Positions 43,551-52,923 of a stretch of 64,000 nucleotides of DNA are shown here, one piece after another; the first letter of the stretch is position 1; every line of letters begins with the position of its first letter. A program made the translations under genes and the position numbers. The notes beneath the pieces are model-generated. The model had not been told where the DNA came from, made no database searches, and worked only from the letters and a program-made list of their open reading frames with translations. Origin of the DNA: an uncultured Christensenellaceae bacterium (GTDB lineage Bacteria > Bacillota > Clostridia > Christensenellales > Borkfalkiaceae); contig CAJUKK010000010.1 of NCBI GenBank assembly GCA_910586985.1, positions 1 to 64,000 of the forward strand, in the 5' to 3' direction.

Positions 43551-46500
43551 TTAGTTAAAACTACCGGAATCAGGGGTAACAAAGTTTGTAGGAGGCGTGA
43601 CAGTTGTGTTGTTGATATCGGTGTAACGTATCACAAGGCTGAGCACCTCGTCAACGTACAAGCCAAGGCTGAGCTGAAGTTTGCCGTTCACCATTGTAGC
43701 GGCTACGATAAGGACTGTCGATTGTCCGTTCATGCTGCCGTTGACCACAACATAACGCGTACCTGTTTCGGAGTCGTAAGTCGTATCTACGTTCGCGATA
43801 TCCGGTTTTTCGCTGGGGTTAGGGCGAACGTTGTCGATAATGATATCGAGCTGTTGCGCAATATCTTCCGCGCCCATCTCCGTAAGGTCATATTGCGAGC
43901 ACCTGACAAGAATTCCGTTGATCGTAAAGTAGAGATATCTCGTACCGTATTCCTGCGTGATATAGAGGGGAGCAACTATTTGGAAATCAGGATAATCAGA
44001 GGTTACGTAATAATACTGATCGCCGTTGTTCTTTGTTTCCGCATGGACGGTTATGTTTAAACCGTCTAAACGAATCAATGTGCCCGTATACGATTTAAGA
44101 TTTGAGCTATACAGACTTTCAATCGCCTGATTGAATTGTTCTTCTGTCATCTGCGAGCCTTTCACGTCGCCGACTATCTCGTTGATGCTGGGCATAAACG
44201 TTTCGTATTCGGGGATTACAGGCGCGGTGATCGAAGTCGGTTCGGAGACGGTAAGGGTTATATCGCTCCAATCGTAACTGTGTCTCCCCGTATATTCAAC
44301 CGTGAACGTTTCGCCCGCTTTTACTTTATAAGAGAATTTAAACGTTTGGCTGTAGGAAGGGTTGACGGCGGTAATCGTTCTGCTTACCGTCGTTCCGTTC
44401 AGCGTTCCGATGCTCAAACGTACGGAGGGGTGATTGTAAGACGAGTAGGAATACAATGTGATCGTACCGGAAATTTGTCTGTCGCTCCAAACGTTGATTG
44501 CGTAAGTTGCCGTAGACGTTCCCTCGCGGTGCAGTGTGACGCCGTTTGTGTTTTCGGTTACGGTAAAAGTCGTCGAGGCGGGATCGGGATATTCGACCGT
44601 CGCATCTTCATCCGCTACCCATTTTGCATAGAGCGTTTTGCTTGATTCCGAGAAATAGGGGAAAGAAACGGGTTTTCCGCTGAACGAGCTGTTGTCGTAA
44701 TAGCCGACGATCGTTTTTCCCGTGTTTACGGGCGCCGTGGGCGCAGCATTGATTACACCGTTGATCGCATTAACTTCGACCGGACTCAGCGTCGTTCCCG
44801 TCTGTTCGTCTTGCGCTTCTCCGTAATTAAAAGTAATCGTTACGGTGTTGTTCGTCGTGGGTTTTTCGCAGATTTCGGGATAGGAACTGCTGCCCGTCCA
44901 ATAGTTGCCGTAGTCGGAAATTCCGTACGAAGAATTGCGATAGGTATAAACGACGGGCATCGTGCCGTTCTGGCAACCGACTTCGAAGTAGCTCGAAAGA
45001 TCTGTCGTTCCCCACATGCTTGAAGAGGATGAGAGGAAGATTTTTTCGATCGTGTTGGGCAGGAATACCTTTTGAAGGTTTGTACAGCCGCTGAAAGGAT
45101 TGTTTCCGTCCATAACGAACGAAGTATCCGCGCTTGTTGTTGCAAGACTGATTCTCTCGATCGTAGAAACGTCTTTGAAGAAGTTCGTATTGAGCGAATC
45201 GATATTGGAAAGTCCGCTGACGGTAACCGTTTTCAACGTTCTGGGAACGTAGTAATTGTTTACCGAAACAAAGTCGCTTTCCGTGAAATAGGCGGTCATG
45301 GAGCTTTCGCTATATCCGAAAATCGTTGCAAGCGAACGCGACGAAACGGTGGAACCGTAATTGGAATTTTTCAACATTCCTTCGTAATTGCCGATATTTA
45401 ACGTATCGATATTTGCACAGTTGAGGAAAACATTGTTGCCGATCCAATTTAACGAGGCAGAAAGATTGATTGTGCCGGAAATATTCGTGCAGTTTGCAAA
45501 TGCGTTCGAATCGATAGATTTCACCATCGTGAAAGCGTTTACGTGTCCGGCGTTGATCGCATTGTTGTTTGCGAAAGCGTAATTGCCGATTGATTTAACG
45601 TTGTTTGCGTTCGAAAGCGTCAGGTCAATATGGTTGTTGAGTTCGCTGAAAGCGTAATTGCCGATGCTTGTTGTATAGTTTTCGGAGAGTGCGCCGCGGA
45701 ACGTAACGTTGAGCGTATTCAGGCTGCTCCAACCCAAAAATGCGTAATTGGGGATTTGGCATACGTCTTTGATGGTGATTTTCGAAAGCGTGTTCGGAAT
45801 GTATGCGTTTATCGCGTTACTGTAATTGTTGGATGGATTATACATGTAAGAATCTGCATTTCCCATGTTGTTGTACACCGAATCGGAAGAGAACCAATCG
45901 TTTAACGTATTGATTGTGCCTCTGGAATTTAGGCTGCTGTATTTTTCGACTGTCAGCTCGCGCAAAGAGATACAGTCGGCAAACACGCCGCTGCCCATAT
46001 CGGTGACGCTTGCGGGTACGGTGTAGCTTGTGAGCGAGGCGCAGGCAAGGAATGCGGAATCTCCGATACGTTTGATAAGACCTTTTTCGTCGTAAATCTT
46101 CAAGCCGTTGTTCGTAAGTTCGCGGCAATATTTAAACGCCTCGTTGCCGATTTCCGACGCAGGAATTGTTGCTGTGCTTCCGAGTTCGCGTTTAATAAAG
46201 ATTTTTTCTTCTTCCGTAAAGTCTTTGATCGTGACCTCAACGTTCGTAAGGTGCGAAAATCCGTAGAACATTTTGGCGGGAATCATGTACGCGCTGCCGA
46301 TCGTAATCGTTTTTACGTTATTCTCGGTTGCGCTTTTGCTGTCCGCCGTTGCATAGGGATTGTTGTTGTCGAACCATTTGGAAATCGTGTGGTCGAAAAG
46401 GTGTTGGGAATAAATATATCCTTCCTCTTTTTCGGTGAATACTCCGTTTGCTTTTGCAACGTTCACTGTCTGGATACCCGTGCATCCGCTATATGCTTTT

Positions 46501-48089
46501 TCGCCTACTTCCGTAATTTTTTCGCCGATGGTTACTTTTGTCAGCGCCTTGCAGTTCTTAAACGCGTAGCTCCCGATGGTTCTCAATTCTGCGGGGTACT
46601 CGGTGTCCTGCAGACGGGTACAACCGCTGAATGCGTATGCGCCGATTACTTCAAGTTCCGCAGGATATGCGAATCTTGTAAGCGCTTTACAGTTTTCAAA
46701 CGCATTCATGCCGATCTCTTCGGTGTCGCTCGGAAGAGACACGCTGGCAAGATTGACGCAGTTTGCAAATGCGCTGTCGTTTACGGTTTTATCGATATCG
46801 TCGTACTCGATTTCGATCTCTCTGTGGGTAATACCGTCGAATCTCTCTTCGTCGAGTTCCGGATCGTCTGCGGTATTTACGTCGTAAACAAAGTATGTAC
46901 CGGGGGTGACGTACGACTGTACGTTGAGCGACGTAAGATAGTCGCAACCGCTGAATAGTCTTGCGGGGATTTTCGTGACCGCTTTTACAGTGACGCTCAT
47001 CGTGCGCTCGGGACGGATCGTCGGTTCATCCTCGTCGTTATTGTCGGGATTCTCGGGAAGAGAGGGAGGATTGGGGCGGTCGCTGTCCGTCTGGCGGGAA
47101 ACCATGCCGTAGATGCTCGTAAAGGAGCTTGCGTTCGGCGTTTCTACAAGCGTGTTTCCGATAAAAGGAATTTCAACGCTCACTAAGTCATAGCAGTTAA
47201 AGAATGCTCTGTTTCCGATATATGTAACGGAATCGGGAAGCGTTACGGTCGAAAGTTTTGTTTTTTCGAATGCGCTGCTGCCGATGGAACGGAGTTTTGT
47301 GTATCTGCTCAGATCAAGGTTCGAAATACCCGTATTGGCGAAAGCGCTTTGATTTATACTGCGGATTTCGTCCGAGAAAGTGACGTTCGTCAGGTTATCG
47401 CAATGATAGAACGTTCCTGCTTCGATGACTTTCTGTTTGGGAGAAAGAGCAATCGATGACAGCGAAGTGCAGTATGCAAACGCGCCCTGTTCGACCGTGG
47501 CGAATTTCTCTCCTACGGTAATGTCGCTGAGTTTTTCGCAGTACGAGAAAGCGTATTCTCCGATAATGTTATAGTCTACGTATACAGATTCAGGCAGGGT
47601 GACCGTTTCCAACGAAACGCAGTATGCAAAAGCCTGTTTGCCGATTTCAAAGGATAACGATTTTGTTGCTTTGCTCAGATCGAGCGATTGCAGTGTGTCG
47701 CAGCCGTAAAATGCTTTTTCGCCGATCGCCGTGACCGAAATTGCCTCGTCTTCGACTGTGACTTTTTCTTCGATCGAAGCGAGCGAAACTTCCGTCAGAT
47801 CGCCGACGTACTTTGTGAGGGTAAGATCGTCTGCCCTTTTTCCCTCCAACAATACGTAGGAGCTGTTGTCCAAAAGGTATTTAACGGAGATGTCTTTGCC
47901 CGTATATTCCTTTTCGATAACGTTTCCGTCTTTGTCGATGGTGTACTTAACGTCGACACTGTCAACGACTGCGTCGCCCGGTTTAAAAGCTTCGCCTTCG
48001 CCGCCGCACGCCGCAAGCACGCCTGCCATCGCGCATGTTACAGCCGTACCGATGACGAGCGCAATAATGCGGCTCTTCTTTTTCTTCAT
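43551..48089 (-). CDS. Giant BspA-type leucine-rich repeat lipoprotein
   Basis: A 1512-residue surface lipoprotein. The N-terminus has KKKK, a hydrophobic stretch and lipobox L-A-A-C (Cys28). From about residue 100 to about 1080 there are many LRR_5-type repeats (consensus like IGxxAFxxCxxLxxVxLPxSVxxI), broken by an acidic Pro/Asn linker near 345-360. An InlB-type repeat (about 1105-1175, GYYDNSSFSGKPV then TLYAKW) follows, then ~330 residues of beta-rich C-terminal sequence of unknown type. Such proteins bind host or polysaccharide ligands at the surface. It is monocistronic, and a C10 tract stands just upstream of its promoter. Confidence 0.88.
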   Translation of the reverse strand: MKKKKSRIIALVIGTAVTCAMAGVLAACGGEGEAFKPGDAVVDSVDVKYTIDKDGNVIEKEYTGKDISVKYLLDNSSYVLLEGKRADDLTLTKYVGDLTEVSLASIEEKVTVEDEAISVTAIGEKAFYGCDTLQSLDLSKATKSLSFEIGKQAFAYCVSLETVTLPESVYVDYNIIGEYAFSYCEKLSDITVGEKFATVEQGAFAYCTSLSSIALSPKQKVIEAGTFYHCDNLTNVTFSDEIRSINQSAFANTGISNLDLSRYTKLRSIGSSAFEKTKLSTVTLPDSVTYIGNRAFFNCYDLVSVEIPFIGNTLVETPNASSFTSIYGMVSRQTDSDRPNPPSLPENPDNNDEDEPTIRPERTMSVTVKAVTKIPARLFSGCDYLTSLNVQSYVTPGTYFVYDVNTADDPELDEERFDGITHREIEIEYDDIDKTVNDSAFANCVNLASVSLPSDTEEIGMNAFENCKALTRFAYPAELEVIGAYAFSGCTRLQDTEYPAELRTIGSYAFKNCKALTKVTIGEKITEVGEKAYSGCTGIQTVNVAKANGVFTEKEEGYIYSQHLFDHTISKWFDNNNPYATADSKSATENNVKTITIGSAYMIPAKMFYGFSHLTNVEVTIKDFTEEEKIFIKRELGSTATIPASEIGNEAFKYCRELTNNGLKIYDEKGLIKRIGDSAFLACASLTSYTVPASVTDMGSGVFADCISLRELTVEKYSSLNSRGTINTLNDWFSSDSVYNNMGNADSYMYNPSNNYSNAINAYIPNTLSKITIKDVCQIPNYAFLGWSSLNTLNVTFRGALSENYTTSIGNYAFSELNNHIDLTLSNANNVKSIGNYAFANNNAINAGHVNAFTMVKSIDSNAFANCTNISGTINLSASLNWIGNNVFLNCANIDTLNIGNYEGMLKNSNYGSTVSSRSLATIFGYSESSMTAYFTESDFVSVNNYYVPRTLKTVTVSGLSNIDSLNTNFFKDVSTIERISLATTSADTSFVMDGNNPFSGCTNLQKVFLPNTIEKIFLSSSSSMWGTTDLSSYFEVGCQNGTMPVVYTYRNSSYGISDYGNYWTGSSSYPEICEKPTTNNTVTITFNYGEAQDEQTGTTLSPVEVNAINGVINAAPTAPVNTGKTIVGYYDNSSFSGKPVSFPYFSESSKTLYAKWVADEDATVEYPDPASTTFTVTENTNGVTLHREGTSTATYAINVWSDRQISGTITLYSYSSYNHPSVRLSIGTLNGTTVSRTITAVNPSYSQTFKFSYKVKAGETFTVEYTGRHSYDWSDITLTVSEPTSITAPVIPEYETFMPSINEIVGDVKGSQMTEEQFNQAIESLYSSNLKSYTGTLIRLDGLNITVHAETKNNGDQYYYVTSDYPDFQIVAPLYITQEYGTRYLYFTINGILVRCSQYDLTEMGAEDIAQQLDIIIDNVRPNPSEKPDIANVDTTYDSETGTRYVVVNGSMNGQSTVLIVAATMVNGKLQLSLGLYVDEVLSLVIRYTDINNTTVTPPTNFVTPDSGSFN

Positions 48090-48136
48090 AGTGATAGTTT
48101 ACCTCCTTTTTTTCATATTTATCACTCGATAAATAC

Positions 48137-48183
48137 ATTATAATTAAGTATTAAACACTTGTCAATCAAATACGGGGGGGGGG
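48137..48183 (-). promoter_or_regulatory. Promoter of the giant lipoprotein with a C10 tract upstream
   Basis: Minus-strand TTGACA (48160-48165), 17-bp spacer, TATAAT (48137-48142). Ten consecutive C (48174-48183 read on the minus strand) end 8 bp upstream of the -35. The start codon is at 48089 behind a GGAGG-like site. Confidence 0.9.
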
Positions 48184-48207
48184 TAACTTTTTTTGTTTAT
48201 TTTTATG

Positions 48208-48250
48208 ATTAAAAGAGCCTCGATGCGAAAGCGTCGAGGCTCTTTTAATC
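48208..48250 (-). terminator. Terminator of the ung operon
   Basis: A 20-bp near-perfect stem with a 4-nt loop and A/T-rich arms, placed just after the ung stop. Confidence 0.9.
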
Positions 48251-48255
48251 ATAAA

Positions 48256-48936
48256 TTATTTAACGGGAGTTTCGTTTAAGTTCCAATTGACCGGACTTTT
48301 TCCGTGCGCGATCAGATAATCGTTTGTTTTGGAAAAGTGCCTGCAACCGAAAAAACCGTTGTAAGCGGATAGCGGCGAGGGGTGCGCGCATTCTAAAATC
48401 AAATGCTTACGCCGATCGATTAGAGAAGTTTTTTTGCGCGCGTTTCCGCCCCAGAGAATAAAGACGAGGTTTTCTTTCTGCTCGCTTAAAAGCGAGATTA
48501 CGCTGTCCGTGAACCAGCTCCAACCGCAGTTTGCATGAGAATTTGCCTGATGCGCCCGTACGGTGAGCGCGGTATTCATGAGCAGTACGCCCTCTCTTGC
48601 CCATTTTGTAAGATTGCCCGAGCGCGGTGGATCGAAGCCAAGATCGCTTTTCAGCTCTTTAAACATATTGATAAGCGAGGGAGGAGGTTCTATGCCGTCC
48701 TGTACGGAAAAGCACAGTCCGTGCGCCTGTCCGACGTTGTGATAGGGATCCTGTCCGAGCAAAACAACTTTTACGTTTTCATAGGGGGTAAATAAAAAGC
48801 AGTTAAAAATATCGTACATATCGGGATAAACGGTATAGTGCGAATATTCGTCCTTTAAAAACCGTCTTATTTTTTGATAGCGTTCGTCGGCAAACAGAGG
48901 AGCGAGCGGTTCTTTCCAATCAAGTAAATCAATCAT
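48256..48936 (-). CDS. ung: Uracil-DNA glycosylase
   Basis: Removes uracil from DNA in base-excision repair. The 226-residue protein has the water-activating loop LLGQDPYHN (about 60-67), the MNTALTVRA strand, and the HPSPLSAYNGFFGCRHF DNA-intercalation segment. Normal length. Its start overlaps the end of luxS by 4 nt, and a terminator follows. Confidence 0.96.
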   Translation of the reverse strand: MIDLLDWKEPLAPLFADERYQKIRRFLKDEYSHYTVYPDMYDIFNCFLFTPYENVKVVLLGQDPYHNVGQAHGLCFSVQDGIEPPPSLINMFKELKSDLGFDPPRSGNLTKWAREGVLLMNTALTVRAHQANSHANCGWSWFTDSVISLLSEQKENLVFILWGGNARKKTSLIDRRKHLILECAHPSPLSAYNGFFGCRHFSKTNDYLIAHGKSPVNWNLNETPVK

Positions 48937-49361
48937 AATTTTTCAATCACCGTAAGATAGTTTTCAAGTTCGCGCTTTGCGCCGTTCAGATCGTGTTCGA
49001 GATAGTTGCCGCATTCTTCGCGTTTGTTTCCTGGGATTTCGTCGAGCGCGAGCGCAACGGGAATGCATTCTTTCAGGAGTTTAAGCACTTGTCTATAATC
49101 AAGGTGTAACGTTAAGAGATAAAATCCCGTGCGGCAACCCATCGGCCCGAAGTAGACGATGTTTTCCTTTTCGCGGCTGTTGCGGAGAACGGTCGCCAGC
49201 AGGTGTTCGATCGTATGCAAAGCCTTGGGCGTTATGTAGTCGCCCGCATTGGGTTTTTTAAAGCGCAGATCAAATGTTGTGATTGCGTTTTTGTCGGTTT
49301 GCGCGTGCAGACCAACGGCGAGCGCATCGTGATTCTTTTGAAAAGAGGAGATTTTATCCAT
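48933..49361 (-). CDS. luxS: S-ribosylhomocysteine lyase (AI-2 synthase)
   Basis: Splits S-ribosylhomocysteine to homocysteine and the autoinducer-2 precursor. The 142-residue protein has the metal-binding HTIEHLLAT (about 48-56) and FGPMGCRTGFYL with the catalytic Cys. The third metal ligand lies in the C-terminal part of the family. It overlaps the SAH nucleosidase gene upstream, which makes its substrate: together they form the detoxification arm of the methyl cycle. Confidence 0.95.
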   Translation of the reverse strand: MDKISSFQKNHDALAVGLHAQTDKNAITTFDLRFKKPNAGDYITPKALHTIEHLLATVLRNSREKENIVYFGPMGCRTGFYLLTLHLDYRQVLKLLKECIPVALALDEIPGNKREECGNYLEHDLNGAKRELENYLTVIEKL

Positions 49362-50013
49362 CGATCGCCTCGATGATCTCTTTCATGTGCGCCTGAATAT
49401 TGAGAATGGCGAGCTTGAGATTTTTGCGGAATTGATCGGTCGTACTACCCGAGCCGTAGACGTCGGAGATAGACTTGACGGAGATAAAGGGTATGCCCGC
49501 GTATTTGCACACTTCCGCAATCGCGCCGCCCTCCATTTCGCGGATATCGCAGCCGAGTTCTGTCAGGAGATCATGATCCTTCACACTGTCGTTAAAGCGG
49601 TCGCCCGTGCCGAGCGCTCGGCGGGGGAAGTCGAATTTTTCGGGAACGGTGAGTGGCATAAAGTTCTCCGTCTCGCCGTCGAGCGTGCCCACCTTCGAAT
49701 TGTTGAGCTGCGTGCAGTCAAAGTCGTATTGCACCGCCTTATCGATGGCGTAGAGCTCGGAGACTTCCGTCCTGTCGTTCAGACCGCCCGCAACGCCGAA
49801 GTTCAAAATGACGTCCGCGCCCTTCTGAATAGCGGCGCATGCGCCCGCCGCAGCGTTCACCTTGCCTACGCCGCATACAACGAGTAAAACGTCTTTACCG
49901 AACGCCTTGCCCGTGTAAACGGGCTTGCCGAAGAGAGAAGAGATTCCCTCGATTTCCATCTGGGAAAGGAGCGCTTCCGCTTCGCTGTCCATTGCAATGA
50001 CTGCACCGATCAT
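49354..50013 (-). CDS. mtnN: 5'-methylthioadenosine/S-adenosylhomocysteine nucleosidase
   Basis: Cleaves adenine from SAH and methylthioadenosine. The 219-residue length is typical; the phosphorylase-like fold is marked by VICG-type strand LLVVCGVGKVNAAAGA, NFGVAGGL and the substrate motif REMEGGAIAEVC (catalytic Glu) with SVKSISDVYG. It lies between a Nudix gene (4-nt overlap) and luxS (8-nt overlap). Confidence 0.94.
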   Translation of the reverse strand: MIGAVIAMDSEAEALLSQMEIEGISSLFGKPVYTGKAFGKDVLLVVCGVGKVNAAAGACAAIQKGADVILNFGVAGGLNDRTEVSELYAIDKAVQYDFDCTQLNNSKVGTLDGETENFMPLTVPEKFDFPRRALGTGDRFNDSVKDHDLLTELGCDIREMEGGAIAEVCKYAGIPFISVKSISDVYGSGSTTDQFRKNLKLAILNIQAHMKEIIEAIDG

Positions 50014-50546
50014 GTGTTTTTCTCCTTGGGTTTATATGTATTTGCACCAAAATTATGGCGTATTTGAAACAGTAACGAAATGAACGCGGGATAGTACGAT
50101 ATAAATTCGCCCGTCTCGATCATGTCGATAATTTCTTCGCGGCTTGCCCATTTTACCGCTTGGACTTCCTCCGCTTGCAGACGGAGGGTACTCGGATCGA
50201 CGTTCTTTTCGACGAGAAACACGTCGTTAAATCCTTCGTGGAAATTCATCGTAAGGTGCGGGCGTTTCCCGCTCAGATCGAGCGATATGCCGAGTTCTTC
50301 GTAGATCTCCCGCTCGGCGGCTTTTGCGCTCGTCTCTTCCGCGAGTACGCATCCCGCCGCAGTCAGATCCCATTTGCTCGCATCGGTGTCCTTATCGTTT
50401 GTGCGCTGTTGAATGAGCATTTTATCCCGATAGAAGATGCAGATATGCACGGCAAGGTGGTATTCTCCGCTCTTTAAAGGGATGCCGCGCATGCTCGTTC
50501 TGTTTTGCGGTATGCGCTCGCTGTTGTAAATATCAAAATATTCCAT
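50010..50546 (-). CDS. Nudix hydrolase
   Basis: A 178-residue Nudix protein, first gene of the luxS operon. The Nudix box is complete (G CVLAE E ... REIYEELGI, about 65-87). The N-terminus (GEYHLAVHICIFYRDKMLIQQR) resembles the IPP-isomerase-like subgroup that hydrolyses nucleoside diphosphate derivatives. Substrate unknown. Its ATG at 50546 is preceded by an AGG site. Confidence 0.8.
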   Translation of the reverse strand: MEYFDIYNSERIPQNRTSMRGIPLKSGEYHLAVHICIFYRDKMLIQQRTNDKDTDASKWDLTAAGCVLAEETSAKAAEREIYEELGISLDLSGKRPHLTMNFHEGFNDVFLVEKNVDPSTLRLQAEEVQAVKWASREEIIDMIETGEFISYYPAFISLLFQIRHNFGANTYKPKEKNT

Positions 50547-50564
50547 AGTTACCTGCTTTCATAT

Positions 50565-50593
50565 AGTATAACAGTTTTTATGGAATTTTGCAA
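50565..50593 (-). promoter_or_regulatory. Promoter of the Nudix-mtnN-luxS-ung operon
   Basis: Minus-strand TTGCAA (50588-50593), 17-bp spacer, TATACT (50565-50570). Confidence 0.7.
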
Positions 50594-50646
50594 CTCCCTG
50601 CATATATTTTGCGGCAGTTGGCGATAAATGCGGAAAAGGAGGATTT

Positions 50647-51894
50647 ATGAATCCGTTTGAATTAAAGCCGCAAAAGGCGGATAAATGTTTTACAAGTTGG
50701 AATAAAGTTCTCGTCAAACCATATAATAAGAATACGGTCGATCCCTATACGCGTTTGCGCGTTATTCTAATGTCGGGTACGGAATTCGAGTCGGTCAGGC
50801 TCGGTCATGCGTTTATGAGAATGTGCGCGAATAACGATGTGCGCCGCAGACTTGCACATATGCGCAGAGGTGAACAGATTCAGCAAAAGCGCGTAGCGGG
50901 ACTCAAACCCGCCAACGAAAGTATTCTGGAACACACAATCGGATACGAACAGCTCGCCGTTGATCTCACCGCGAATCTTGCGATCAGCGAAAAAAATTCT
51001 TATGTAAAAAAACAGCTCGACTTCGCGCTTCTCGAAGATTTCGATCATTTGTACCGTTATTCCGACCTCATGGAGCTTGAAAAAGGCGGGGATCCCAAAC
51101 GGCTCGTCGGGGAATATACAGAGGTCATGCCGGGGCGTCCGACTGTCGCCGAGTACCGTCATCCCTACGACGACGTAAATTTTTATATCAACGACTACCT
51201 CAACAATATTAAGACGAAGCTGAATATCAATATCATTACGGCGGCGGAACAGCAGACAATGAACTTCTATATGAACGTAGCCAATCTCTATCCCACGCCG
51301 CTCGGCAGAAAGCTCTTTAACGAGATCGCGATGATCGAGGAGCAGCATGTAACGGGTTACGGCGGACTCAAGGATCCCTGTATGAGTCCGTTTGAATCGC
51401 TTCTCATGAACGAGTATACCGAATGCTATCTGTATTACTCCTGTTATGAGGATGAAACGGACGAGCGCATTAAAGGGATTTGGGAAATGCACTTCCTTGA
51501 AGAAGTTGCGCATCTTCACGAAGCTTGCGATCTTTTAAAAACGTATGAAGGAAAGGTCTGGCAGCAAGTTTTGCCCGAAGGCGGCGAGTTCCCCGAATTG
51601 CTCAAATTCCGTCCTCAAAAAGAGTACGTCCGCGAAATTTTAAAGAGCGTGCGGCTCACGGGCGTGGAAGAAGGCTGGGAAGAATTAGACAAGGTTCCCG
51701 ATTCGTTCCGCTATTTTTCATACAATGCGAAGATCAACGGGAATCCTGCAAGCGTCGGTACGCACACGGTAATCGAAAAAGCAATCGCAGAATTCGGGCA
51801 GGATTATCGCATACAGAATAAGGAACATCCGATCCGCTGTCTGTCCGATCGAAAAAAGGACAATATCGATATCGGTCGGGTCAAAGGAAAATAA
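50647..51894 (+). CDS. Ferritin-like diiron protein of unknown function
   Basis: A 415-residue protein with no signal or membrane segment. Repeated helices carry metal-ligand patterns: ILEHTIGYEQ (95-101), LLEDFDHLYR (E130, H134), IEEQHVTGY (E231, H234) and FLEEVAHLHEA (E286, H289). ExxH pairs on four helices are the signature of ferritin-like diiron folds, here perhaps doubled. I do not recognise a named family. It could be a peroxide or iron handling enzyme, but that is inference. The ATG has GGAGG 5 nt before it. It is monocistronic, with a terminator after it. Confidence 0.65.
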   Translation: MNPFELKPQKADKCFTSWNKVLVKPYNKNTVDPYTRLRVILMSGTEFESVRLGHAFMRMCANNDVRRRLAHMRRGEQIQQKRVAGLKPANESILEHTIGYEQLAVDLTANLAISEKNSYVKKQLDFALLEDFDHLYRYSDLMELEKGGDPKRLVGEYTEVMPGRPTVAEYRHPYDDVNFYINDYLNNIKTKLNINIITAAEQQTMNFYMNVANLYPTPLGRKLFNEIAMIEEQHVTGYGGLKDPCMSPFESLLMNEYTECYLYYSCYEDETDERIKGIWEMHFLEEVAHLHEACDLLKTYEGKVWQQVLPEGGEFPELLKFRPQKEYVREILKSVRLTGVEEGWEELDKVPDSFRYFSYNAKINGNPASVGTHTVIEKAIAEFGQDYRIQNKEHPIRCLSDRKKDNIDIGRVKGK

Positions 51895-51897
51895 AAT

Positions 51898-51936
51898 AAA
51901 CGCGCGTCGCGAAATTTTTCAGCGGCGCGCGTTTCA
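51898..51936 (+). terminator. Terminator of the ferritin-like gene
   Basis: A GC-rich stem of about 13 bp with A-rich left and T-rich right flanks. Confidence 0.85.
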
Positions 51937-51984
51937 TAAATTATAAAATTTAAAAAATTTTTATAAAAAATCCGTATACACGTC

Positions 51985-52013
51985 TTGCAATTAATTTTAG
52001 TCTATGCTATAAT
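51985..52013 (+). promoter_or_regulatory. Promoter of the UlaG-like gene
   Basis: TTGCAA (51985-51990), 17-bp spacer, TATAAT (52008-52013) with TG extension. It leaves a leader of about 125 nt before the ATG at 52145, without a clear riboswitch fold. Confidence 0.8.
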
Positions 52014-52144
52014 AAATGCATAAGATTTCTTTTACGGAATTTCAAGCGATTTTCCGAAAGTACAATCTATAAAAGTCGATTATCCACACGGGATTGTTTT
52101 CCCGTTTTCCGATATTTACAACTTCATATACACGGAGACTACCT

Positions 52145-52921
52145 ATGAGAATAAAATGGTACGGCACGGCGTCTCTCCTCATAGAGGGGGGAGACACGCG
52201 GATACTCATCGACCCGTATTTGAAAGGGTTTAATCCCAAACTTCCGCAGTTGCCCATCGAAGAGGCGAAAACCGCTTCGGCAATCTTTATTACCCATCCG
52301 CATCTTGACCATTTCTCCGATATCGCCACATTCACAGAGGCGGGAATTTATCCCGTATACGTTTCGCAGAACGGCATTGAGCATGCTGCGAAACACGGCG
52401 TTCTGACGGATGCGATGCTCGCCATCGAACCGAACATGAGCTTTTACGTAGGCGATATTCATGTACGTATTTTCCAGAGTCGTCATTGCGTGTTTGACGC
52501 GGCGACGATCTGTTCCGTTCTTTTTTCGCCTCGCACCTATGCGCATGCGAAGACGGCGGTTCGCCTGCTCAAACAGATGCGCGGGTATCAGATCGACGAT
52601 GATATTTACGCGTTTGAATTTTCGCACGGCGGCAAAAAAATTATGGTCTTGGGTTCTGCCGGCATGGATGAGAATACGGAATATCCCGACGGCGCGGATT
52701 TGTTTGTTTTTCCCTATCAGGGGCGTTCGAAGATGCACCGCCACATGGAGAGCTTTCTGGAAGAATTCCAGCCCAAAGCAGTTATGATCGATCACTTTGA
52801 CGATGCTTTTCCGCCTTTGACGCGATCTGTCAAAATAAAGTATTTTGTTCCGACTGTAAAAAAACACCTTCCCGAAGCGCGGGCGATTGTTCCCGTCGAA
52901 GGCGAATGGTACGACGTATAA
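52145..52921 (+). CDS. UlaG-like MBL-fold hydrolase
   Basis: A 258-residue metallo-beta-lactamase-fold protein of the UlaG/L-ascorbate lactonase-like branch. MRIKWYGTASLLIE at the start and THPHLDHFSD (about 54-63, the HxHxDH motif) are typical, as are the late VMIDHFDDAFPP and VPVEGEWYDV. The substrate is unknown. The longer frame from 52094 is rejected because the family begins at MRIKWYG and GGAG lies just before the ATG at 52145. Converges on the phosphopantetheinyl transferase gene 3 nt downstream. Confidence 0.82.
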   Translation: MRIKWYGTASLLIEGGDTRILIDPYLKGFNPKLPQLPIEEAKTASAIFITHPHLDHFSDIATFTEAGIYPVYVSQNGIEHAAKHGVLTDAMLAIEPNMSFYVGDIHVRIFQSRHCVFDAATICSVLFSPRTYAHAKTAVRLLKQMRGYQIDDDIYAFEFSHGGKKIMVLGSAGMDENTEYPDGADLFVFPYQGRSKMHRHMESFLEEFQPKAVMIDHFDDAFPPLTRSVKIKYFVPTVKKHLPEARAIVPVEGEWYDV

Positions 52922-52923
52922 AT

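Noticed and set aside
43722..46958. Several plus-strand frames opposite the giant LRR gene
   Set aside because: Antisense shadows rich in Arg, Phe, Val; the minus-strand reading is an obvious repeat protein with signal peptide.
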